Below the pieces are notes generated by a model. The model was not told the origin of the DNA, ran no database searches, and saw only the letters and a list, made by a program, of their open reading frames with translations. A stretch of DNA of 7,484 nt from Kiritimatiellia bacterium (GTDB lineage: Bacteria > Verrucomicrobiota > Kiritimatiellia > RFP12 > UBA1067), in contig JAGDAE010000098.1 in assembly GCA_017959645.1 (NCBI GenBank), positions 1 to 7,484 of the forward strand, given 5' to 3'. Numbering within the stretch: position 1 is the stretch's first letter; the number at the start of each line of letters is the position of its first letter. The position numbers and the translations under genes are program-made. Below are positions 1 to 6,535 of this stretch, in pieces.

Positions 1-192
1 GAAGGGCTGGTGAACACGAGCGGGCGGAGCAGGCTCGCCTTCGTGCCGTTCACGCCCATCCGCACCAGCGGCCTCGTGGTCGTCTGGAAAAGGAATCCCG
101 TCTTCAGCAGGCCCGCCGCGCGGTTCCTCGAATGCCTGAGGACGGAAATCGGGAAGCGGCAGGCGCCGTCCGCCCGGCGACGCGCGACCTGA
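1..192 (+). CDS. LysR-type transcriptional regulator, C-terminal fragment
   Basis: Only the last 63 codons are present; the gene begins left of the window and stops at TGA 190-192. The visible part has the pattern of the last strand and helix of a LysR substrate-binding domain: the stretch RLAFVPFTP is followed by LVVVWKRNPVFS, then the helix PAARFLECLR. LysR proteins are DNA-binding regulators whose C-terminal domain senses a small molecule; the effector cannot be told from this piece. The domain would normally finish around EIGKR. The last ten residues (QAPSARRRAT) are encoded almost entirely by a repeat that recurs at the other end of the window, so the natural C-terminus seems to have been replaced by repeat sequence. 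The gene converges on the GLUG gene at 230-1636, with 37 bp between the stops. The family call rests on pattern recall of a short fragment. Confidence 0.7.
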   Translation, partial: EGLVNTSGRSRLAFVPFTPIRTSGLVVVWKRNPVFSRPAARFLECLRTEIGKRQAPSARRRAT

Positions 193-201
193 AAACGCGC
201 C
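162..201 (+). repeat. 40-bp dispersed direct repeat, left copy
   Basis: This sequence matches 7445-7484 at 39 of 40 positions; the single difference is A at 180 against C at 7463. It begins with an inverted repeat (GGCGCCG at 162-168, CGGCGAC at 175-181, loop TCCGCC). The A at 180 breaks one base pair of that hairpin. A second small inverted repeat follows (GCGCG 182-186, CGCGC 196-200). The copy overlaps the 3' end of the LysR gene and supplies its last codons and TGA stop. Possible identities are a REP-like palindromic element, a gene-end element or an attachment-site-like repeat. The sequence does not decide among them. Confidence 0.8.
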
Positions 202-226
202 GCGGGCGTCAGCCGCGATTTTGCGC
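197..226. terminator. Possible bidirectional terminator between convergent genes
   Basis: A hairpin (CGCGG 201-205, CCGCG 213-217, 7-nt loop) lies between the stops of the LysR gene and the convergent GLUG gene. On the + strand it is followed by ATTTTGCGCTTTCT. On the - strand it is followed by GCGCGTTTTC. Outer GCGC segments (197-200 and 223-226) could extend the stem across a bulge. The T-tracts are short and interrupted, so this is a weak intrinsic terminator at best. Its position supports the call more than its strength does. Confidence 0.4.
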
Positions 227-229
227 TTT

Positions 230-1636
230 CTACTTCGCGAAGCGGACGGACTTGCCGTCGAAGAGAGCGCGGAGGATGCGCTGCCCGGGCTGCACGGCCT
301 TCTTGCCGACGGTCTTGCCGGAAGCGTCGCGGACGATCAGCCAGTGCATCCCTTCGGGAACGGTTTCCCAAAGGTCGGCGTCGGAATCGGAGTTTTCCTT
401 GCGCCGGGGAGAATCGTTCGCGGCCTTGGCGACCGGGCCGAACGCGGCCAGTTCGGGATGCGCGGCGCCCATCGCCCAGACCTTGCCGAAAGCCCAGCCG
501 GGAAAGTTCGATTCGTCCGTCAACGCGGATTCGCCGAGCGCGACGGCTTCGCATTCGCCTTGGAGGCAGGAGCCGACGCCGTCGCCGGAGGAACGGAAGC
601 GCGCGCCGGAGATTGCGCCGAAGCGGTTGCGGCCCGCGACCGCGCCGACGACTTCGTCGCCTTCGACGTCGCCGGTGGAGAGCGCGCGTTCGACGGAGGA
701 TTTCAGTCCGACGAAGCCGACCGTTCCGCCGACGAAACGCGTTCCCGCGACCTTCGCTTCGGAGCGGACGTCGGAGAGGGCTGCGCGGTAGGCTTCGCCG
801 ACGAGGCCGCCCACCTGGTAGTTGCCGATCACGCGACCGGAGGAGAGACATTCGCGCACGACGGAACCCGCGCCGAGGTAGCCGACCAGGGCGCCGACGC
901 CCGCCCAGCCCGAAACTTCCGCGTCGACCACGGCGATTCGCTCGATTGTCGCGTTCGCGGTCAGGCCGAAGAGGCCGACGTTCTCTTCGGAAGGAAGACG
1001 GAGCGAAAGCCCGGAGACCCGGTGCCCGCGGCCGTCGAATGCGCCGGAGAAACCGGCTCTGGACTTGCCGTCGGCGGAAAGCGCGCCGCGCATCGGCTCG
1101 AAGTCCGTTTCGGACATGTCGACGTCCTTGGCAAGGGCGAAGGCCCAGCCGCGTTCCGGCGCGTTTTCGGCGTTGACGCGCGCGGCGGTCGCGGCCAGTT
1201 CCGCGGCGGAGTAGAGGTTCGAATAGACGCGCGCGGAGGCGCCGTTTCCGGCTGTCGCGACGGATTCGGACAAGTCTCCGGCGGCGAAGATTTTCGCGAT
1301 TGCGCCCTTTCCGGCGACGGAGACGCAGGCGCGTCCCGCGTCGCAGGCGACGGAGCCCTTCCCGTCCGCGTCGGCGTCCGCGTCGAGCACGAGGCGCGCG
1401 GAGTTGCCGGAGAGGGAAATCGAACCGTTCGATCCGAAGACCACGCCGTCCTTCGCGGAAACGAGGAGAGTCGCTTCGGGGAGGTTCAGGGCGATGGCCT
1501 CGTCAATCCGCAGAACAGAGCTCGACGAGACGCGGACGGTGTCGCCTTTGGCGGTGGTTCCGTTGAAATTGGCCAAATCCACGACGGCCGCACTTGCGGC
1601 GGCGGCCAAGGCGAAAACGGGAATCAAACTCTTCAT
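230..1636 (-). CDS. Secreted GLUG-repeat surface protein
   Basis: The product has 468 residues. I chose ATG 1636-1634 rather than the longest start at 1756. It gives a clean signal peptide (MKSLIPVFALAAAASA, signal peptidase I site near residue 16), and GGAGG lies 9 nt upstream. Residues 20-160 are a Ser/Ala/Gly/Val-rich beta-prone region with DADADADG at 85-92. Residues 196-212 hold a FSGAFDGRGHRVSGLSL motif, the typical lead-in to GLUG repeats. About five GLUG-like repeats follow (roughly 219-243, 246-271, 274-298, 301-326, 329-350; for example YQVGGLVGEAYRAALSDV). The FPGWAFGKVWAMG segment (378-390) is the usual closing piece of such proteins. Residues 411-425 are a charged linker, and 425-468 form a small beta-rich tail of unknown role. 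GLUG repeats occur in bacterial surface proteins and probably form a solenoid; the function is unknown, with adhesion the usual guess. The gene runs divergently from the operon that begins at 1831. Confidence 0.85.
   Translation of the reverse strand: MKSLIPVFALAAAASAAVVDLANFNGTTAKGDTVRVSSSSVLRIDEAIALNLPEATLLVSAKDGVVFGSNGSISLSGNSARLVLDADADADGKGSVACDAGRACVSVAGKGAIAKIFAAGDLSESVATAGNGASARVYSNLYSAAELAATAARVNAENAPERGWAFALAKDVDMSETDFEPMRGALSADGKSRAGFSGAFDGRGHRVSGLSLRLPSEENVGLFGLTANATIERIAVVDAEVSGWAGVGALVGYLGAGSVVRECLSSGRVIGNYQVGGLVGEAYRAALSDVRSEAKVAGTRFVGGTVGFVGLKSSVERALSTGDVEGDEVVGAVAGRNRFGAISGARFRSSGDGVGSCLQGECEAVALGESALTDESNFPGWAFGKVWAMGAAHPELAAFGPVAKAANDSPRRKENSDSDADLWETVPEGMHWLIVRDASGKTVGKKAVQPGQRILRALFDGKSVRFAK
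1364..1387. repeat. Two tandem 12-bp units inside the GLUG gene
   Basis: GTCCGCGTCGGC (1364-1375) is followed directly by GTCCGCGTCGAG (1376-1387), ten of twelve bases identical. On the coding (-) strand this encodes the alternating Asp-Ala run at residues 85-91 of the GLUG protein. Each unit is four codons, so gain or loss of a unit would keep the frame. Confidence 0.6.
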
Positions 1637-1645
1637 GTCGCCAAT

Positions 1646-1650
1646 CCTCC
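1646..1650 (-). promoter_or_regulatory. Ribosome binding site of the GLUG gene
   Basis: The coding strand reads GGAGG, then ATTGGCGAC (9 nt), then ATG. This strong match decides the start at 1636 over the upstream in-frame ATG at 1756. Confidence 0.8.
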
Positions 1651-1760
1651 ATAAAACGGCGCAAGGCGGTCGTGCAAAGGTATGAAAGGGGGTGGCGATT
1701 TCGAGGCTGGTTTCGCCAAAAACTCGTAAAAAAGAAATAGCGCAAAAATCCACCAAAGCG

Positions 1761-1790
1761 CTGACGGAGCGGAACGCGATTACCTACAAT
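1761..1790 (+). promoter_or_regulatory. Putative sigma-70 promoter of the four-gene operon
   Basis: CTGACG (1761-1766, four of six matches to TTGACA) and TACAAT (1785-1790, five of six matches to TATAAT) are separated by 18 bp. They lie 40 bp before the chosen start at 1831, in the 194-bp space between two divergent genes. An A-rich stretch at about 1727-1748 lies just upstream and could act as an UP-like element. No comparably good promoter was found for the leftward GLUG gene in the same interval, and no operator palindrome stands out. The promoter is predicted by eye only. Confidence 0.45.
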
Positions 1791-1820
1791 TCGGAGCCCC
1801 AAAAACAGGGGAAAAGATCA

Positions 1821-1825
1821 AGGGG
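1821..1825 (+). promoter_or_regulatory. Ribosome binding site deciding the start of the beta-helix gene
   Basis: AGGGG is followed by TGTTC (5 nt) and GTG at 1831. The alternative in-frame GTG at 1825 overlaps this site and would depend on the AGGGG at 1807-1811 with a spacer of 13 nt, which is long. The start at 1831 is therefore preferred. No ATG start is available at this position. Confidence 0.5.
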
Positions 1826-1830
1826 TGTTC

Positions 1831-4394
1831 GTGTACAAGGCTTCATCGCGTCTATTCGCCATTTTGTCGCTTTCCGCGACGGCATTCGCCTCGGGCGTCG
1901 GCTCGGCTCTTTTGCCCGGCGATCTGGGGAATCTTGGCCTTTTCGCCATGGAAAACCTCGAAATCTGGGAACGTGCGACCGTCTTCGCAGACGCAATCGG
2001 CGCCGAGACGCTCGTCTCGCTCCGTTCGCACGACCAGATCGCCTCGGACATCTGGGCTCCGGGCCGCATCTCCCTGCTGGACCATTCCCACCAGATCTGG
2101 GCGACATCCGCTACGGCGCGCTCGACGAAACGGCTCCGGGCTTCAACACCCAAAACGGATACCGCGTCCCGATTCGTCCCGGCGAATGGCTTTCGCGGAC
2201 ATTGGAATCCAAAGTCGTGCCGTACGGAACGGCGGATCTTTGGGAAGGATCCGGCAGGCAGGTCGACCTCGCCCCCGGCAACTACCGCGACGTCGAAATC
2301 CGCTATCCCAGCTCCGTCCGCCTTTCGTCCGGCGTCTACAATTTCCGCAAGCTGAAGCTGACGGACTACGTCGCCGTCACCTACGACGTGTCGAACGGTC
2401 CCGTCTACGTCAACGTGGAAGAGGAGCTGGAGCTCCGGCAGACCATCCGCAACGAGTTCGTTCCCTCCGTCCAGCCGTTCTCGCTCCGGTGGTATACCAA
2501 CCAGTCGGCGGACGTCGACTTCGCGGGGTTCGACAATATCCACTACGGCGTCGTCACGGCGCCGAACGCGAAGGTGAAAATCGGCCAGCGGGTCAACTTC
2601 GTCGGCGCGATTCGCGCCAAGGCGATTTCCGTGGAACCCGACGGCATGGTCTGCGTTCCTCCGGTGCTCGAAGACCTGCGCCACTCGGAAGTCGCGATGG
2701 GTCCCTGGTTCGACCCCTGGACCGCCGAATACGTCGCGACGGTCCGTCCCGGCGTCGACACGCTCCATTTCGAAGCGATGGCTCCGGGCGGCATGTCGGT
2801 CTCCTATTCCGAAAACGACTTCGCTCCCGCGGGCGAAAAGACCGTGGTCGTGACGCTGAGCGACCCCGCCCGCGCGATGGAGCTGCCCGGCTGCTCGCAG
2901 TCGCAGTATCGCGTCCGCGTGGTCGAATCGAACCGTCCGCAGATCTTCGTGAATAGCTCTTCGCCATGCTCCGGCGCGACGTGCAACGGTCGCACCTGGG
3001 AGACGGCGCTCCATTCGCTGCAGGCCGGTCTCGACAGCGCCAAGGCGTCGGGGCGCGAAATCTGGCTGGCCGAAGGCAGCTACGTTCCCGAACGCGAATA
3101 TGTCCCCGGGGACGCCTCCACGAAGTCGTTCTACCTCGGCAGCGGCGCGGAAATTCGCGGCGGGTTCGCGGGCACGGAAACCTCGCTTGACGGTCGCAGC
3201 GGCCTGCTTTACCGCGAAGTCGTCCTGCGCGGCGATTCCGCCGCCCGGACGGTGGTCGTCGCCGGCGGCGCTCCGACGATCGACGGCGTGGTCGTGGAAA
3301 ACGGCGGCGTGCTGGTCGCCAAGGGGAACCCGGTCCTCTCGCAGTCGACGTTGAGAAAAGGCGTCGGCGCCCTCGGCGGCAACTTGCAGATCGCCTCCGG
3401 CGCTTCTGCGAAAATCGACGGGGGATTTGTCCACGGCGGCTATGCCGTTTTGGACGGCGGCGCCGTCCATGTGGCCGACGGCGCGGCATTCGAGGCCGTG
3501 AACAGCGTGTTCTTCGGCAATGCCGCCGGCAACGGCACAAGCCTCTTCGGCGGCAATGGCGACGTCTCGCTTGATTTCGTCACCGCCGAGAACGGCGGCG
3601 CGACGTGCATCGCCGCCAAGACGCTCAAGATCGCCAACAGCGCGGTTTGGGGCGGCGAACAGTGCGCCGTCGAATCGAACACGGCGCCCGTCGTCGAACG
3701 CTCCGATGTCAAGGGACTTCCCGCAGGCTCTGGCAACATCGCCGTCGATCCGATGTTCGCCAATGCGGCAGACCCCGTCGGCGAAGACGGCATTCTCGGT
3801 TCCCTGGACGACGGCCTGATTCCGCGATCCGGCAGTCCGCTGATCGACGGCGGGGAGGTCATTCCCGACTCGGTCATGTTCTACGACATTCTGGGCATCC
3901 GTCGCGGTTTTGACGGCGACAATGACGGCATTAGGAAAGCGGACATGGGGGCTCACGAGTATTATCGTTCTTCCAAACGGGATGATATGCTTGGGAGGCT
4001 GATTGACGGTGTTTTTGTTCCGGAAGAAGACAAAACCATCATTATGCATGCCGACTGCGATGAACGGCAGAGGCGATTGTTCGCCGGGAGCAATGCCGGT
4101 TATGTCATCCAACTCCGCCATGCTCCGAATTCGCATCTTACGAAGCCCTTTTACGGGAATGTCGTCGCACTCGACTCAAATATGAAGGTGATTCCGAGCG
4201 CGCCGGAAATGAAAGTGACATTCGCCTTTGCAGGAAGCGATGAAACAACAGGCGAATGGCTGTTCCGTAGTCAGACGCCTGCTGTGGTTTTGACGGCCTC
4301 GACGGAATGTCACGAACAAAACAAGGTCGGTACCTTCATCTATGCGCCCGAAGGCAATTTTAAGGTGACCGTCCCCTATAAACAGTTCGAATAA
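1831..4394 (+). CDS. Secreted beta-helix (choice-of-anchor Q-like) protein, frameshifted
   Basis: The reading frame opens at GTG 1831 (or 1825) with a signal peptide (residues 1-20, ending ATAFASG). It runs in one frame to about 2100, then continues one base back to TAA 4392-4394. Restoring the frame gives about 854 residues. Residues 40-100 are a short-turn beta repeat resembling bactofilin-like or polymer-forming segments, and the repeat reads across the break (QIW then GDIRYGA). The region 241-272 (APNAKVKIGQ, GAIRAKAISV) belongs to the same architecture. Residues 288-368 resemble a cadherin-like beta sandwich. Residues 372-711 are the beta-helix: TWETALHSLQAGLDSA and EIWLAEGSYVP, then GGFAGTETSLDGRS, then SPLIDGG, closing with DMGAHEY. 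That series is typical of choice-of-anchor Q proteins. Residues 715-854 are an unrecognised beta-rich C-terminal domain with lower G+C. The role is probably surface scaffold or adhesin; no catalytic site was seen. It is the first gene of the operon. Confidence 0.75.
2099..2101 (+). other. Apparent one-base deletion (frameshift) in the beta-helix gene
   Basis: Up to TGG 2098-2100 the protein-like frame is the one starting at 1831. From GGC 2100-2102 it is the frame ending at 4394. The wrong frame on each side is arginine-rich or low-complexity and ends in stops. The local sequence TCTGGGCGAC would be in frame as TCTGGGGCGAC, so loss of one G from a run of four is the simplest explanation. No canonical slippery heptamer is present. 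The cause may be a real mutation, a phase-varying tract or a sequencing or assembly error. Confidence 0.8.
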
Positions 4395-4397
4395 GGA
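4393..4397 (+). promoter_or_regulatory. Ribosome binding site deciding the start of the metallopeptidase gene
   Basis: AAGGA overlaps the TAA stop (4392-4394) of the beta-helix gene. It lies 8 nt from the ATG at 4406 but only 2 nt from the ATG at 4400, so 4406 is the likely start. The overlap with the stop suggests translational coupling. Confidence 0.65.
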
Positions 4398-4405
4398 ACA
4401 TGACA

Positions 4406-5836
4406 ATGGATTCCTTCTTCAAGAAAAGCTTTTCCCTGGCCGTTGCTGTTGCATTGACGTTTTGTGCTGTCTCTTGCAAGTCGAGTGGTAACAGCAAAGG
4501 AGAACGTAAAGGTAACGGCAATGAATCTGCGGGGAATGTCTCTGTTTCGCTGACATCTGATGATAGATTCGTCGGCTTAGACGAATGGAAAAATGCGGAT
4601 GGCAAGGTGAACGAAGACTCGCTGACCTACATCTCCATGCCAAACGATGCAGAAAAGGTTCTCAAGATTGCCATCGAAGCGAATGCTCGGCAATATGATC
4701 GATTCGAGCTTCGTGTGAATAATCCGAACGCGTTTCGAGTGGGGCTTCAATCTCCGGCAAATTCCGAGACTGTGACGCTTCGATCGGGAGACACTTCTTC
4801 TGTCTATATCAGGTCATTCTACAATACCCCGGGAGAACCGCGGATGCAGATTGATACTATGGTTGTCGTGGGGTATAGTGATAAGGGGCAAACCGCACTT
4901 CGTAGATTCCGGATTGGATCGTATAAGAAAGCTTGTTTTGACTTGAAATTTGTGAAAGTCAAGAGGGCGGATGCACTGGAGTATGAAATCTCCGGCTTGT
5001 GGCCGAGAGGCAATACCGGCATCCTGGGGAAAGCCCAAGAAATCCTCAACCCAATGATTGTGGATGTGTCGTCTGTCGATGTGGAGACGCGAACGGTTGA
5101 TTATGACTTGAATGGGAACGGGGTACTGGATATGTTCGCCGGCGAGCAACCCTTTGAAGAGTTCGCTGGTTCGGAGATCGGTGTTCTTGACCAGCAACTA
5201 ACAAGTCATGAGGAAGTTGTGGTGGCGCTTGTGGAAAAAGTATCATTCCTTGTTAAGGTTATAGGAAAACAAGGCGACAGAACCCTAATGATATATGCCA
5301 CAGAGAATTTGGGAATCGCCCGCGGAGACGAGTATTATTTGGCAAAAGCGGAGAATGTTTACGATGCATCGGCGCGGGCAGAAGTCAGAGTGAACCAATA
5401 CGATACGAACAATCAAGCGCTGACGCTTGATGCGAGCGTCGATATCGCCGGCTCAGATGGTTATGTGCTGATGTCTAAAACCAAACGGACAAACGGTGCG
5501 GCCAGAACACCTATCGAAAGACCTGAATCTATCCGGAACAATGTGTATAATCTGGTTGTTGCTTTGGCAGGCGGAGTGATGGATTCTTATGACAACGAAG
5601 CAGTACCGTTTCATGAGATCGGACATGTTTTCGGACTGAGCGATGTGGTTGATTCAAAAGACAATAATATGATGATGTGCAAGAGTAATCTCTGGAATAG
5701 GGCGGGGACGCCGAAATTTCATGGACGTCCTCATAAAGTGGCGAAAAGCGGCGCGACCGGTTGCCCTGAGATTCAGAGCAAAAAACCGGAATCGCAATGG
5801 GATTCGTGGATTAGGGAGCCGATATGGATGCTTTGA
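4406..5836 (+). CDS. Lipoprotein metzincin-like zinc metallopeptidase
   Basis: The product has 476 residues counted from ATG 4406. Residues 1-24 are a lipoprotein signal: KK, a hydrophobic core, then lipobox AVSC with Cys24. A Lys/Gly/Ser/Asn-rich tether follows to about residue 44. Residues 50-180 look like a beta-sandwich domain. The region from about 205 carries a calcium-type loop DLNGNGVLD (D234, N236, N238, D242). Near the C-terminus is HEIGHVFGLSD, which fits HExxHxxGxxD: His403 and His407 as zinc ligands, Glu404 as general base, Asp413 as likely third ligand. The three methionines at 422-424 sit where metzincins have the Met-turn, and the protein ends with ESQWDSW. Most metzincins use His as third ligand; Asp is known in the snapalysin type. 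By inference it is a peptidase anchored at the outer membrane. The target is unknown; the beta-helix protein before it or its own propeptide are candidates. It overlaps the next gene by 13 nt. Confidence 0.8.
   Translation: MDSFFKKSFSLAVAVALTFCAVSCKSSGNSKGERKGNGNESAGNVSVSLTSDDRFVGLDEWKNADGKVNEDSLTYISMPNDAEKVLKIAIEANARQYDRFELRVNNPNAFRVGLQSPANSETVTLRSGDTSSVYIRSFYNTPGEPRMQIDTMVVVGYSDKGQTALRRFRIGSYKKACFDLKFVKVKRADALEYEISGLWPRGNTGILGKAQEILNPMIVDVSSVDVETRTVDYDLNGNGVLDMFAGEQPFEEFAGSEIGVLDQQLTSHEEVVVALVEKVSFLVKVIGKQGDRTLMIYATENLGIARGDEYYLAKAENVYDASARAEVRVNQYDTNNQALTLDASVDIAGSDGYVLMSKTKRTNGAARTPIERPESIRNNVYNLVVALAGGVMDSYDNEAVPFHEIGHVFGLSDVVDSKDNNMMMCKSNLWNRAGTPKFHGRPHKVAKSGATGCPEIQSKKPESQWDSWIREPIWML
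5814..5818 (+). promoter_or_regulatory. Ribosome binding site of the cysteine-rich lipoprotein gene
   Basis: GGGAG lies 5 nt before ATG 5824, inside the end of the metallopeptidase gene. It supports this start and the 13-nt overlap. Confidence 0.6.
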
Positions 5837-6534
5837 AACTTGCGAAGGTCCTTGTTGTACTTTTTATTTGTGTCGCGGTTGCGCTTGTAGGTTGCGAAGA
5901 TTCTCCGAACGGGAGAATAAACAATGTTCGCTATTATGCCTATGATCAGGCGTATTCATGCCAAAGTGGGACTCAAAAGGGCGCAAAGGCCGTAGCAGTT
6001 TCTGACGGAACGGTCGATGCTGCCGCCTTTGTCAAAGGGTTGCCGGACGGTGTTTATTGGATTGTCGGGGAAAATGCGGAAAAAGGGGAGCTGGCAGATT
6101 CCGTTCTCGTTGGCTCGAATGGATGGGAAAAGGACGGGGCTGTTGAAACTCGAGGCAATTTTTTGATGGGTCTCGCCGACCAGCCAAGAAATTCCAATGA
6201 CGAACGAAGTTATGTTTGTTGGTTGTCCGAATACTCGACAATAGAGATTTCCGGCCGATGCTATTCGTTCAAATTGACTTCCCCATATGATTGTGAAGCA
6301 GACGCTTGCTTGCATTCGTGCGCAATTTCGTCTTGCGAATTTTCACTTCCCGTTGGGGTCACCGACAGTTCTGACGTTTCGGCAGCAGTGTCCTGTTTGC
6401 GAGAATGGAAAACTTTCCAGAAGTTTGGGATATATGTTGAATCCGATAGTGTTGTTGTGTCGGTCACAGATAGCATTGTTTCAATCGTTGTTCCCAATGT
6501 AACAGTCACTTGGACGAAACGTCCTGGGTTGTAA
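5824..6534 (+). CDS. Cysteine-rich lipoprotein of unknown function
   Basis: The product has 236 residues and I do not recognise a family. It starts with a lipoprotein signal (hydrophobic 9-22, lipobox LVGC, Cys24). Glu rather than Asp follows the cysteine, which is compatible with outer-membrane sorting. The mature part has eight further cysteines at 46, 132, 146, 157, 162, 166, 171 and 191, with a tight C-x4-C-x3-C-x4-C cluster at 157-171. An even number and an exported location suggest disulfides, though metal binding by the cluster is possible. The C-terminal 40 residues are Val/Ser/Thr-rich and beta-prone. Residues 73-81 (LPDGVYWIV) resemble a short strand-turn motif in the tail of the GLUG protein. 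The gene overlaps the peptidase gene and ends 1 nt before the next start, so it is probably translated together with both. It has the same low G+C as the peptidase gene. Confidence 0.75.
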   Translation: MDALKLAKVLVVLFICVAVALVGCEDSPNGRINNVRYYAYDQAYSCQSGTQKGAKAVAVSDGTVDAAAFVKGLPDGVYWIVGENAEKGELADSVLVGSNGWEKDGAVETRGNFLMGLADQPRNSNDERSYVCWLSEYSTIEISGRCYSFKLTSPYDCEADACLHSCAISSCEFSLPVGVTDSSDVSAAVSCLREWKTFQKFGIYVESDSVVVSVTDSIVSIVVPNVTVTWTKRPGL

Positions 6535-6535
6535 A

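Larger units (their letters stand above)
3960..6534. other. Segment of lower G+C content
   Basis: Hand counts per 60 bases give about 62-65% G+C at 661 and 2281, 58% at 3841-3960, 43-55% from 3961 to 4320, and 43-48% at 4441, 4621 and 5221. The value is 60% again at 7201. The fall begins at the codon after DMGAHEY in the beta-helix gene. It covers that gene's C-terminal domain and both lipoprotein genes. The last gene starts low (48% at 6541) and rises. Codon choice changes as well, with many more codons ending in A or T. Confidence 0.7.

Noticed and set aside
221..1654. Long + strand open frame (477 codons) opposite the GLUG gene
   Set aside because: Its product is compositionally odd, with no signal or domain. 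The opposite strand has a signal peptide, a Shine-Dalgarno and GLUG repeats. Long antisense frames are expected at this G+C content.
1637..1660. Leftward promoter with TTTTAT as -10 just before the GLUG gene
   Set aside because: The -35 match is poor and the implied transcription start would fall on the Shine-Dalgarno sequence.
1797..1811. CCCC/GGGG hairpin in the 5' leader of the operon as a riboswitch or thermometer
   Set aside because: Only four base pairs with a 7-nt loop; too small to claim regulation.
1692..2099. The in-frame upstream part of the 900-codon frame as the true N-terminus of the beta-helix protein
   Set aside because: That stretch is Arg-rich with no export signal, while the neighbouring frame from 1831 has a signal peptide and a beta-repeat that continues logically across 2100.
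2094..2104. Programmed -1 ribosomal frameshift
   Set aside because: No X-XXY-YYZ slippery heptamer and no obvious stimulatory hairpin just downstream were seen. A one-base deletion in a G-run is simpler.
1818..4136. Long - strand open frame (772 codons) opposite the beta-helix gene
   Set aside because: Its product lacks recognisable motifs, export signal and ribosome binding site. The + strand carries clear choice-of-anchor Q motifs. It is a GC-driven shadow, though its length is striking.
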